In this document: in pieces, positions 43,964 to 52,261 of the stretch
Layout: the number at the start of each line of letters is the position of its first letter
Position numbering within the stretch: the stretch's first letter is position 1
Assembly (NCBI RefSeq): GCF_016745255.1
Contig: NZ_JADOEQ010000022.1
Location: forward strand, 1 to 57,521
Direction of reading: 5' to 3'
Length of the DNA: 57,521 nucleotides
Source: Enterococcus sp. BWR-S5
Lineage (GTDB): Bacteria > Bacillota > Bacilli > Lactobacillales > Enterococcaceae
Translations under genes and position numbers: made by a program
The notes under the pieces: generated by a model
The model's input: only the letters and a program-made list of their open reading frames with translations
What the model was told of the DNA's origin: nothing
Databases searched by the model: none

Positions 43964-45304
43964 ATGGAACAACAAAAAGTTTCCGCTTTTGATAAGGTCG
44001 AAGGCTTTATTCGTAAAACTTTAGTACCTGTTGCCAACAAGGTAGATAACAATGTCTACCTGACCGCAATCAAAAAGGGAATGGTGGTCTTAACACCGGC
44101 ATTACTTTTAGGCTCGGTTGCAGCTATTTTCCCATCGATTCCGGAATTCGTTAAGGTTTCCGCTGTGCAAAATTGGTTCGATCAATATGGGTACATTTTC
44201 AGTCTGCTGTCAAAAGTATCGTTAGGACTGGTTGGCTTGTATGCGGTACTGGCTATCGCTTACTTTCTGAGTGAACAACTGAAGCTGTATACAATCGGCT
44301 CTATGATTCTAGCGGCAATCGGTTTTCTGCTGGTGGCGATGGATGTAGATGAGAACGGCAATATTATCGCAACCCATTTAGATTCAAAAGGGCTGTTTGC
44401 CGGTATATTTATTGCTATTATTTGTGTAAAAATTTATCAGTTCTTTACGAAGCATAAGCTTGTTATTAAGATGCCGGAAGGGGTACCGGATTTTGTTTCC
44501 AGCTCTTTTGAGCTGATTACGCCCACTGCGGCGATTGGTGTTCTCTTTATCACCATACGGGCAATTACAGATGCAATGACCGGCGGTACGCTACTGCCTC
44601 AGGTTATCATGGAGCTTTTGGCACCGGCAATCGGCGGGCTGGACTCTATGTGGGTGATTTATTTTGTGCTGGTTCTGCGCTTGGTTTTCTGGTTCTTTGG
44701 TATCCATTCCGCAGTTCTCTCACCCATTCTTTCACCAATTGCTGTTCAATATTTGTCTGAAAATATTGCTGCTCATGAAGCAGGAGAACCGCTGACGCAT
44801 GTTATTACAGGTGGGACATTATCAGCGTTTGCCAACTTTACAGGCTCCGGCGTAACAATCGGGCTCGTCATTGCCATGCTGGTCAGTAAATCCTTGCGCT
44901 ATAAAAAAGTTGGTGCTGTGGCACTGCTGCCATCGTTGTTTGGTATCAATGAGCCTGTTTTATTCGGAGTACCGATTATATTGAATCCGGTGTTGATGAT
45001 TCCATTTATTTTTGGCGGAGCCTTTGTTGGGATGATTCCGATGATTTGTATGAAACTGGGATTCTTAAATTACCCAATTTTTGATCCACCTTATGTACCA
45101 ATTTTCATGGAGGGTTTCCTGACAGGGTTTGACTGGCGGGCGATTATCATTCAAGTGGTTCAGGTTGGACTATCCTTTGCCCTTTATCTGCCGTTCTTTA
45201 AGGTTCTTGAACGTCAAGAGCTGGAACAGGAAAAGACAGCAAAAGAAGCAAGCAATGTAATCAGTGAAGAGGATGAAGCCTTGCTGGCTGATTTAGACTT
45301 TTAA
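43964..45304 (+). CDS. PTS EIIC component, lactose/cellobiose type
   Basis: A 446-aa permease with about ten helices. Family segments are KVEGFIRKTLVPVANKVDNN at the start, FWFFGIHSAVLSPILSPIAV and SLFGINEPVLFGVPIILNP. The ATG at 43964 has GGAGGAG upstream; a TTG at 43949 overlaps that site. The acidic C-terminal tail ends DEALLADLDF. With peptidase and C-S lyase genes following, its substrate may be an amino-acid-linked or thio-linked sugar, but that is inference. Confidence 0.93.
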   Translation: MEQQKVSAFDKVEGFIRKTLVPVANKVDNNVYLTAIKKGMVVLTPALLLGSVAAIFPSIPEFVKVSAVQNWFDQYGYIFSLLSKVSLGLVGLYAVLAIAYFLSEQLKLYTIGSMILAAIGFLLVAMDVDENGNIIATHLDSKGLFAGIFIAIICVKIYQFFTKHKLVIKMPEGVPDFVSSSFELITPTAAIGVLFITIRAITDAMTGGTLLPQVIMELLAPAIGGLDSMWVIYFVLVLRLVFWFFGIHSAVLSPILSPIAVQYLSENIAAHEAGEPLTHVITGGTLSAFANFTGSGVTIGLVIAMLVSKSLRYKKVGAVALLPSLFGINEPVLFGVPIILNPVLMIPFIFGGAFVGMIPMICMKLGFLNYPIFDPPYVPIFMEGFLTGFDWRAIIIQVVQVGLSFALYLPFFKVLERQELEQEKTAKEASNVISEEDEALLADLDF

Positions 45305-45357
45305 GAGCAACACTTAATAAGAAATGAAGGAAACGAGTATCTATAGTTTTAGGGCAG

Positions 45358-45399
45358 CATGGTTGAGGGAGTGGTTAGCAAACTGATTTCTCAATCATG
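45358..45399 (+). other. Intra-operon hairpin between PTS and peptidase genes
   Basis: CATGGTTGAG (45358-45367) pairs with CTCAATCATG (45390-45399, one G-U). It is followed by a loose T-rich stretch, and the next ribosome site is AGGAGG (45416). It may attenuate or process the transcript between the transporter and the enzymes. No separate promoter is evident. Confidence 0.4.
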
Positions 45400-45427
45400 C
45401 GCTATTTGATTTTTAGGAGGAAAGAAG

Positions 45428-46504
45428 ATGGAAGCAAGAATGATTCGTCTTAGAGAAAAGCTGGCTGAGCAATCATTGGACTATCTGCTTGTGACAGATA
45501 AGAGTAATCGTCGTTATTTAACAGGCTTCACAGGCTCGAATGGTCTGTTGCTGATTGGACAAAATAAAAATCACTTAATTGTCGATGGACGTTATACGGA
45601 ACAGGCTGAACAGCAAACAAAGCATTGTGACATCTTAACGACATCAGATGCAGTCAATCAATGGGGCTGCTTAGCTAGACTTATTAAGAATCGCATCGTT
45701 GGATTTGAAGCGGAAACCATTGGTTATCAACAGTTTCTAAGACTTGAGGAAGTAGTGAAGACTGCAAATGCAAAGCTGTCCACGACGAATCAGTGGATTG
45801 AAAAAATGCGAATGATTAAAACAGAGCAGGAGCTTGCGAGTCTGCGAGAGGCTGCTCGCCTTGCAGATCAAGCCTTCTCATATATTACAACGATTATTAA
45901 GGCTGGAATGTCGGAGCTGGATGTAGCAAATGAGCTTGATTATTACAGCAAGCGAATTGGCAGTGAAGGGCCAGCCTTTGAGACGATTGTTGCCTCGGGG
46001 AAAAGAACAGCGTTACCACATGCCCACGCTTCGAAAAAAATGATTCGGGAAAATGAGTTACTGATGATTGACTTCGGCTGTATTTATGAGGGGTATTACT
46101 CTGATATCACACGTACCTTTGCTCTTGGTGAGGTAGACGAATCAATTAAAGCTGTTTATCAGCAGGTGCTGACAGCTCAAAAGCGTGCAATCGAGAGTAT
46201 CGCTGTAGGAAAAATGCTTAACGATATCGATAGTACAGCCCGCGATTATCTAAAAAACGAAGGGTTGGATCACTATTTTTCTCATGGTCTAGGTCACGGC
46301 ATTGGCTTGTCCTGTCATGAGTATCCTGCCGTAAATAAGGCATCAGCAGAAATGATTTCTGCAGGAATGACCTTTACTGTTGAGCCTGGGGTATATCTCC
46401 CAGGAAAATTTGGTGTTCGAATCGAGGATGATGTCTTTATCAACGCGCAAGGAAACGTGGAATGTCTTACTAAGACACCGAAAGATTGGCTGGTGATTAA
46501 ATGA
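45428..46504 (+). CDS. M24-family Xaa-Pro peptidase
   Basis: A 358-aa metallopeptidase with an N-terminal creatinase-like domain (about 1-125; SNRRYLTGFTGSNG) and a C-terminal pita-bread domain. The metal ligands are in LMIDFGCIYEGYYSDITR (two Asp), SHGLGHGIGL (His), TVEPGVYLPG (Glu) and GVRIEDDVF (Glu). It removes N-terminal residues or splits Xaa-Pro dipeptides in the cytoplasm. It ends ATGA-overlapped with an M42 peptidase gene. The position in a PTS operon is unusual and recalls the frv locus of enterobacteria. Confidence 0.93.
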   Translation: MEARMIRLREKLAEQSLDYLLVTDKSNRRYLTGFTGSNGLLLIGQNKNHLIVDGRYTEQAEQQTKHCDILTTSDAVNQWGCLARLIKNRIVGFEAETIGYQQFLRLEEVVKTANAKLSTTNQWIEKMRMIKTEQELASLREAARLADQAFSYITTIIKAGMSELDVANELDYYSKRIGSEGPAFETIVASGKRTALPHAHASKKMIRENELLMIDFGCIYEGYYSDITRTFALGEVDESIKAVYQQVLTAQKRAIESIAVGKMLNDIDSTARDYLKNEGLDHYFSHGLGHGIGLSCHEYPAVNKASAEMISAGMTFTVEPGVYLPGKFGVRIEDDVFINAQGNVECLTKTPKDWLVIK

Positions 46505-47550
46505 AGCTGGAAGAACGATTGGTGCAGTTGTCAAATCTGGATGGTATTGCCGGAAGAGAAGAGGCTATTGGTAATTACTTAGCAGATACTATATCACAGG
46601 AACATTTCTGTGATGATTTCAAAAACTATTATTTTGGTAATCTGTCAACATACAAAAAACGGGTGGCTATTTATGCTCACTTAGATGAGGTTGGTTTTTT
46701 TATTCGTGAGATTGATCCGGAAGGCTTCATTTATTTTCAACCGATTGGCGGCTGGTGGGGGCATGTGATTCTAGGACAATCTGTTCGAATCACAGCAAGA
46801 AAGAATGGACAGGTTTATCGAGGCATTGTCGGGACGTTACCGGAAGGCTCTGTGATGGATAATAACGTAGTGCCTATTCAGAAGATGTATATTGATATGG
46901 GCGTAGGAAGTCAAGAAGAGATTGCGGCATTCGGCATTCAAATCGGAGACATGATTACACCTGATACACAGGCACGGGTGAGTGAGAACGGCCAGTATAT
47001 CATTGGGAAGGCGTTAGATAACCGTGTTGGCTGTAGTGTAGTTGCTGAAATCATGGACCATTTTCATAAACAGCCGCTCTCGCATCTCGAAGTAATCGGT
47101 GTTGCGACAGCGCAGGAAGAGGCGGGCACCCGAGGGTCGAAAGTTGCTGCACCAAGAGTGAATGGAGACATTAATATTATTATTGATGTAGCAAACGGAA
47201 AAGACACACCAAAGGCAGCTGCAAGAAAAACAAGAATATTGGGGAATGGGCCGGGGATTTGCTTGTATGATAAAACGGCTCTCGCCGATATGACATTGGC
47301 AGATGCTCTGCAGGAGACGGCCGAACAATCACAGATACCATGGCAGTTCGATCAGCTTACCGGCGGAGGCACTGATGCCGGCTCCATTCAGCTTTATGCT
47401 GGAAAACCGACAATTGTGATTAGCGTTCCGGTGCGCTATTGTCACTCGTGGCATTCCATGGTCAGCTTGGCAGATTGTAGGAATACAGTGAAATTGATTT
47501 GTCGTTACATTGAACGATTAGAGAAGGAAATGGAGGAAGTCCATGATTGA
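46501..47550 (+). CDS. M42-family aminopeptidase (FrvX/PepA-like)
   Basis: A 349-aa dizinc aminopeptidase. Ligand motifs are IYAHLDEVGF (His, Asp), KALDNRVGC (bridging Asp), ATAQEEAGTRG (catalytic Glu pair), IIDVANG (Asp) and RYCHSWHSM (His). M42 enzymes form large tetrahedral assemblies and trim short peptides. It overlaps the M24 gene by 4 bp and the aminotransferase by 8 bp, so the three enzymes are translationally coupled. An M42 enzyme beside a PRD regulator and PTS resembles FrvX. Confidence 0.92.
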   Translation: MKLEERLVQLSNLDGIAGREEAIGNYLADTISQEHFCDDFKNYYFGNLSTYKKRVAIYAHLDEVGFFIREIDPEGFIYFQPIGGWWGHVILGQSVRITARKNGQVYRGIVGTLPEGSVMDNNVVPIQKMYIDMGVGSQEEIAAFGIQIGDMITPDTQARVSENGQYIIGKALDNRVGCSVVAEIMDHFHKQPLSHLEVIGVATAQEEAGTRGSKVAAPRVNGDINIIIDVANGKDTPKAAARKTRILGNGPGICLYDKTALADMTLADALQETAEQSQIPWQFDQLTGGGTDAGSIQLYAGKPTIVISVPVRYCHSWHSMVSLADCRNTVKLICRYIERLEKEMEEVHD

Positions 47551-48724
47551 TTTTGATAAGAAGATATCCAGATATGGTACTTATTCGACTCAATGGGATT
47601 ACGTTCAGGATCGATTTGGTGAGAAGAATTTGCTGCCGTTTTCAATTTCGGATATGGATTTTGAGATTCCTTTCGGTACGAAAGAGGTTCTTTCTCAGGC
47701 AGTAACTAAAGGTGTTTTTGGTTATACTCGTTGGAATCATCATGACTTCAAAGGTGCTGTCAGCGACTGGTTTGCCAAACGATTTCATGCAAACATTGAG
47801 GAGGAGTGGATTAGCTATAGTCCAAGTGTCATTTACAGTCTTTCAGTCTTCATTCAACTGCTGTCAAAAAAGAATGGGAAAATCGTCACCCTAACGCCAT
47901 GCTATGATGCCTTTTTCAATGTGATAAAGGAAAATCACCGAACGCTTTTATCAGTCAGTTTACAAAAAAAACAGCAGTTCAGTATTGATTTTATAAGGCT
48001 GGAGGAGTGCTTCAAGAAAGAGAAGCCGGAGATATTTTTACTATGTAATCCTCATAATCCAACAGGACGAGCGTTTACTATGGAAGAACTGGAACAGCTC
48101 ATTGAGCTTTGCAATCGATATCAGGTAGCGATTGTCAGTGATGAGATTCATATGGACATTCTACGTGAGGGAGTCAATCATATCCCCATTTTGACTCTTC
48201 AAGAAAAAATCAAGGTTCCTGTGGTTTTGCTTTCTTCAGCGTCCAAAACCTTTAATAGTCCGGGTTTGGGCTGTTCGTATGCCATTGTACCTGATGAGGG
48301 GCTGAGAGCTCGTTTTTCATCCATCCTAAAAGGACGAGATGGCCTATCCTCAGTACCTTACCTCGGGATGCTGGCTTTACAGGATTGCTATAATCATCAG
48401 GAGCAGTGGCTAAATGAGCTGAATCACTATGTTGATGAGAACTTCAGACAAATGTTAGAGCTGCTGCAGGAAAATCGCTTCATTACCAGCTATATACCGG
48501 AGGCCACTTATTTGGCTTGGTTGGAGCTGACGAACTTACCCGTTTCTATGAATGAACTGCAACAAGTTCTTGTTCATCAGGAAAAAGTAGCAATCATGAA
48601 AGGGGAAACCTATGGTATCGAAGGAGCAAATTATCTGCGATTAAACCTCGGGGCACCAAGAGAGAAAATTATGGATGGAACAAAACGACTGCTGCGAGCA
48701 GTGAATAAGGTCAGCCAATTATAG
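47543..48724 (+). CDS. PatB/MalY-type C-S lyase or aminotransferase
   Basis: A 393-aa fold-type I PLP enzyme. The Schiff-base lysine is Lys235 in SSASKTFNSPGL. PLP-binding segments are NPHNPTGR and IVSDEIHMDI, and the Arg near the end (YLRLNLGAPRE) would hold the carboxylate. The F-S-I-S-DMDFEIP opening is typical of the PatB/MalY cystathionine beta-lyase branch. It would cleave cysteine S-conjugates to thiol, pyruvate and ammonia. Coupling with two peptidases suggests it acts on a cysteine conjugate released from a peptide. Confidence 0.88.
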   Translation: MIDFDKKISRYGTYSTQWDYVQDRFGEKNLLPFSISDMDFEIPFGTKEVLSQAVTKGVFGYTRWNHHDFKGAVSDWFAKRFHANIEEEWISYSPSVIYSLSVFIQLLSKKNGKIVTLTPCYDAFFNVIKENHRTLLSVSLQKKQQFSIDFIRLEECFKKEKPEIFLLCNPHNPTGRAFTMEELEQLIELCNRYQVAIVSDEIHMDILREGVNHIPILTLQEKIKVPVVLLSSASKTFNSPGLGCSYAIVPDEGLRARFSSILKGRDGLSSVPYLGMLALQDCYNHQEQWLNELNHYVDENFRQMLELLQENRFITSYIPEATYLAWLELTNLPVSMNELQQVLVHQEKVAIMKGETYGIEGANYLRLNLGAPREKIMDGTKRLLRAVNKVSQL

Positions 48725-48730
48725 CAATAA

Positions 48731-48785
48731 AAAAAGGGCACGAAACCGCCAACTGGACTACTGCGGTTTTGTGCCCTTTTTCACT
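48731..48785. terminator. Bidirectional intrinsic terminator
   Basis: AAAAAGGGCAC (48731-48741) pairs with GTGCCCTTTTT (48771-48781), and inner AAACCGC/GCGGTTT extends the stem. A and T tracts on both sides serve the PTS-peptidase operon and the convergent Mga-type gene. Confidence 0.92.
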
Positions 48786-48792
48786 ATCAATT

Positions 48793-50280
48793 TTATTCAG
48801 CAATGCTGTAATAACTTAAATCCTGATTCTTTAAGATATTTTCGTAATATTTTTTTTCAACGACAGATTTGATATGTGCCAGCTCATGCTCTTGAGGCAG
48901 TGGTTGTGTATGAATCGTAGGTTTATCACTCATAAATGGATTATAGGTATCGCTAATTAGTATATCTGCCAACTGCTCATTTTCGACAAAGGTTACTGGT
49001 ACCATGGAAAATTTTACTATTTTTTCTTGTAAATAGGAGGCAGCTAAATACCCAAGCTTGGAGAACACATGAATACGAACTGGCGGACTAAGGAGTGTAA
49101 GGAAGCTATGTATGAAAAAGGTGTAGCCCAGAGAAAAGGCAACAGTAAATTCCAGGTTGCTAAAAATTTTAAAATTCGAGTTTTTTTTCAATAGATTAAA
49201 AAAGGCTTCGATCTTTTCGTCTAAGGCACTATTTTCTAAAATAACCAAACTGTAGTCGTCCATTCGATGAATCCAATGAACTTTTCCTTTGAATATGAAG
49301 CTGATTGCATGAGCGTTAAGCATGACCTGATACATATAGTTGAAGCTTTTTTCATCAACAGATAAGTTGAAAAAGTCTATAAAAAGCTGAAGCCATGTGT
49401 AACTAAGCTGTTCTATTGTTGTTTTGAGTTGATTACCGGAATATGGTGCAGAGACCTCAGATAATGTCTGCATATCAGAGAAGAGTCCCATTGTAGAGCT
49501 GAAGACAATATAAAGACAATGTTGTTCTGCCGCTAATGTCTGGGGATCTAAAGAGAACGAATCAAAGACGGTTCCCAAAGTCTGTGCCGATAGAAAATGA
49601 AACTCTGATTCCTTTGTGGGAAATGTTGTTACCTGATCGAGTTGATCCACTTGCCGCACATAGTTTTGAGAACGAAGACGAAAATAGGTAATCGTCAGCC
49701 ACAGATTCGAAATATTGCTATATCGCTTTTCTCCTTTAATAGTAAGAAAATCCGGAATAGTAAGATAATTTTGAACGTCAGATAGTAAATAGAAATAGAA
49801 TAAGCGAACTTGACGTTCTAAGCCAATAAATTTTCTTTCGCTTTTCAAATCTAAACCAACCTGTAACACATTAAGCTGCTCTTTCAGATAAGTAAATTTT
49901 CGATAAACAGATGGAATGCTTATAAAATTTCTATCGGCAAAGTCTTCTATTGAAACAAAGCGTCCCATTAAAATATCAATCATCAGCTTAAAGCTGGTTG
50001 CGCGTTCATAGTATAACGCTTTAAAAGCATTTTTATCAAAACTGGCAGGAATGGAGAGTGTAATCACGCCACCCCGCGAAATATGTAAGTCTAACTTTTC
50101 AGATGTGTGAATATGTTTATTATCTTCAATCAAGCGATGAAGATATTTTTGGATGATTCGTCTATCCGTGTTCATTCTTTTTGAGAGATGGGCGACTGTT
50201 AAGTCAGGATTGTTTATTTCTTGGAGAAGAACAAGCAATAGCTCATAAGCTCGACCATCATCTTTTTCAAATAGCTTCAA
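48793..50280 (-). CDS. Mga-family transcriptional regulator
   Basis: A 495-aa regulator with an N-terminal HTH (about 25-55; DLTVAHLSKRMNTDRRIIQKYL) and a second Mga-type HTH (about 110-140; SIEDFADRNFISIPSVYRKF). Long helical PRD-like domains and a C-terminal EIIB-like stretch (IRIHVFSKLGYLAA, then QLADILISDTYN) follow. The start is TTG at 50280 behind GAGGAGG. It is only distantly similar to the Mga protein at 5.4 kb. It may control the WxL cluster on the other side of the invertible segment or the convergent peptidase operon. There is 272 bp between its start and the left inverted repeat. Confidence 0.8.
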   Translation of the reverse strand: MKLFEKDDGRAYELLLVLLQEINNPDLTVAHLSKRMNTDRRIIQKYLHRLIEDNKHIHTSEKLDLHISRGGVITLSIPASFDKNAFKALYYERATSFKLMIDILMGRFVSIEDFADRNFISIPSVYRKFTYLKEQLNVLQVGLDLKSERKFIGLERQVRLFYFYLLSDVQNYLTIPDFLTIKGEKRYSNISNLWLTITYFRLRSQNYVRQVDQLDQVTTFPTKESEFHFLSAQTLGTVFDSFSLDPQTLAAEQHCLYIVFSSTMGLFSDMQTLSEVSAPYSGNQLKTTIEQLSYTWLQLFIDFFNLSVDEKSFNYMYQVMLNAHAISFIFKGKVHWIHRMDDYSLVILENSALDEKIEAFFNLLKKNSNFKIFSNLEFTVAFSLGYTFFIHSFLTLLSPPVRIHVFSKLGYLAASYLQEKIVKFSMVPVTFVENEQLADILISDTYNPFMSDKPTIHTQPLPQEHELAHIKSVVEKKYYENILKNQDLSYYSIAE

Positions 50281-50552
50281 TTGTAAGCCTCCTCAATAAA
50301 TATGTAGATATAAAAATATCCTATCGATTATATCACGTTAATATTTTTTTGTAATTATACGACAATTAAAGATTGATTAATTATAAAATATCAATTTTTT
50401 ATCAATTTTTACATAAGAATTGAGAAAAAGCGTTATTGTTAGAAGATGGAAAATAATATAAATTGGTTGATAGAACAAAGAGGCAGCTTTGAATGATAAT
50501 ATAGAAGGTTGTTTTCTTGTTGGAATTTTTGAAGGTTTAGCGAGTGCAGTGT

Positions 50553-50582
50553 TTTTTTCTTTTATGTAGCGCATTCGAGAAA
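50553..50582 (-). repeat. Left inverted repeat, candidate recombinase crossover site
   Basis: Read on the minus strand, the site has arms TTTCTCGAATG and CATAAAAGAAA around CGCTA, with three further A. It matches the right site (52128-52157) at 26 of 30 positions in the opposite orientation. The inverted arms and 5-bp centre are the layout of a tyrosine recombinase core site. It lies 282 bp upstream of a tyrosine recombinase. Confidence 0.72.
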
Positions 50583-50834
50583 AATTATCTTATTTTCTCC
50601 AAAATGTAATAAAAATGATTTCATTTTTATGTAAAGATGAAAAATATTTAAATAAATCAATTACATTAACATGATAATATACTTTCTTTTTACATTCTAC
50701 ATGTTTTTAACTATTATTTTTTCAATTTTTTATAATAAAATATAAAAAAATGAGAATTTATAATGAAAAATGAAGAAAAATTTACGCCGTCAAAAAAATA
50801 GTCAAAAATAGGGATATGAGTGAGGGAGATTTTT
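50583..50834. promoter_or_regulatory. AT-rich region with candidate leftward promoter
   Basis: About 250 bp of very AT-rich DNA between the left repeat and the recombinase. On the minus strand TTTACA (50630-50635), 18-bp spacer, TATTAC (50606-50611) could fire outward across the left repeat toward the Mga-type gene. If the segment inverts, it would face the regulator and WxL genes at 52.3 kb. Several TATAAT-like words on the plus strand could serve the recombinase. The flanking gap 50281-50552 is also AT-rich and holds no gene. Confidence 0.4.
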
Positions 50835-51974
50835 ATGCCTAGAAAAGGTGAAAATATTTATAAAAGAAAAGATGGACGTTATGAAGGTCGTTACATAAAA
50901 TCCAGATCGTTTGACGGTCAAATCAAATACGGCTATATATATGGAAAGAAATATTCTGATGTAAAGCAAGAACTGACATTGCTTAAAGCACAATTTACGT
51001 TTGCTCAAAAAAAGAAGCTGAATGCGTCAGAAACCGTAAGAAGCTGGATGATGTATTGGCTGGAAACAAGTATTAAAGCACAGGTGAAATTATCTACATA
51101 TATGAATTATCGAGGACATTTGGATCGTTACATCCTTCCGAAGCTTGGAGAAATACAGCTGGTTTCCTTACAAACAAAAGATATTGAACACTTTATCGAA
51201 TATCTTTCTTCTATTGATTTGTCGGCACAGACAATCCGATGTATTTTCAATATTTTAAAAAGTGGAATGAAAAAAGCACGACTTTCTTCTTATATATATG
51301 AAAATCCTTGTGATAATGTCAGCCTACCTAAGAATGATAGAAAAAAAGTAGCTGCATTAGATATAAAAACACAGAAGGAACTGGAGAAATTGGCTTTAAA
51401 GAGAGGCTGCTTTGCAATTATCTTGTCGCTATACACTGGTATGAGAATTGGTGAAATTAGTGGATTAAAATGGTCGGATGTAGACCTGAAAAACAATGTT
51501 CTTTACATTAATAGAATAATTGTGCGGGTACCGATTCCGAATGAGAAGCTAAAAACAAAGATAATATTGGGGTCTCCAAAAACCAAATCCTCTGTGCGTG
51601 CCATTCCGATTGCCCCGAACTTGAAGCGGTATTTAGAGACTATCAGAAAAGAAGAGGCTGAGTTTGTCATTCCTTGTGGCAATAACTTTTCAGAACCGCG
51701 AATCATCAATTACCATTTTAAGAAAATAGTTGATGAGATGGGGCGTAAAGATATTCACTTTCATATGCTGCGACACACGTTTGCTACACGTTGTGTGGAA
51801 AAGGGCGTGGACATTGCTTCACTAAGTATGATACTTGGCCATTCATCCACAAAGATGACCTTAGATACCTATACAGATTCTATGTGGGAAACGCGAAAAC
51901 AAGCAGTAACTGTTGTTGATAAACAGCTTCAAGATAATGATACCTTCAATAACTTTTTGAAAAAAGTGAGCTAA
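50835..51974 (+). CDS. Tyrosine recombinase (phage-type integrase family)
   Basis: A 379-aa recombinase with an N-terminal arm-binding AP2-like domain (RKGENIYKRKDGRYEGRY), a core-binding SAM-like domain (about 55-160) and a catalytic domain. The full set is present: Arg204 (TGMRIGE), beta-hairpin Lys (GSPKTKSS), His310-Arg313 (HMLRHTF), His336 (LGHSS) and Tyr346 (TLDTYTDS). The start at 50835 has GAGGGAG; an earlier GTG at 50820 overlaps it. No phage or conjugative genes are nearby. Inverted copies of a core-like site flank the gene, so a DNA invertase role is favoured over element integration. Confidence 0.93.
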   Translation: MPRKGENIYKRKDGRYEGRYIKSRSFDGQIKYGYIYGKKYSDVKQELTLLKAQFTFAQKKKLNASETVRSWMMYWLETSIKAQVKLSTYMNYRGHLDRYILPKLGEIQLVSLQTKDIEHFIEYLSSIDLSAQTIRCIFNILKSGMKKARLSSYIYENPCDNVSLPKNDRKKVAALDIKTQKELEKLALKRGCFAIILSLYTGMRIGEISGLKWSDVDLKNNVLYINRIIVRVPIPNEKLKTKIILGSPKTKSSVRAIPIAPNLKRYLETIRKEEAEFVIPCGNNFSEPRIINYHFKKIVDEMGRKDIHFHMLRHTFATRCVEKGVDIASLSMILGHSSTKMTLDTYTDSMWETRKQAVTVVDKQLQDNDTFNNFLKKVS

Positions 51975-51990
51975 TATGGCTAAAATGAAT

Positions 51991-52033
51991 AAACTGGACA
52001 AACGAGAGATAGACTCGTTTGTCCAGTTTTTTT
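51991..52033 (+). terminator. Strong intrinsic terminator after the recombinase
   Basis: AAACTGGACAAACGAG (51991-52006) pairs perfectly with CTCGTTTGTCCAGTTT (52014-52029), followed by a T run. In the present orientation it insulates the WxL-side genes from recombinase transcription. Confidence 0.95.
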
Positions 52034-52127
52034 ATGAGTTAAATAACAATGCTTATTTAATTAATAGCCGTCGAAAGAATGGTCACCAAAATCTGTAACC
52101 ATTGATATATCAGCAAAAAAATCCCCA

Positions 52128-52157
52128 TTTCTTAAATGCGCTACATTTAAGAAAAAA
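52128..52157 (+). repeat. Right inverted repeat, candidate recombinase crossover site
   Basis: Perfect 11-bp inverted arms TTTCTTAAATG (52128-52138) and CATTTAAGAAA (52144-52154) around CGCTA, plus AAA. It is the inverted partner of 50553-50582, and the two sites enclose 1,545 bp containing only the recombinase unit. It lies 105 bp before the first winged-helix gene. The remaining sequence in 52034-52261 has no gene and no clear promoter. Confidence 0.75.
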
Positions 52158-52261
52158 TATGAAGAAAAACAACGAATTTAATGCTCGATTGATTTTTAAT
52201 TTTATATTAATCTGTTTTTTTCTGCAAATAATAGACACTAAACCAAGAAGGGAAAAAGAAT

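Noticed and set aside
50553-52157. The recombinase and its repeats as the attachment sites of a prophage or conjugative element
   Set aside because: The repeats are inverted, not direct, and no phage, relaxase or replication gene lies between or beside them. Integration cannot be excluded entirely, but inversion fits better.
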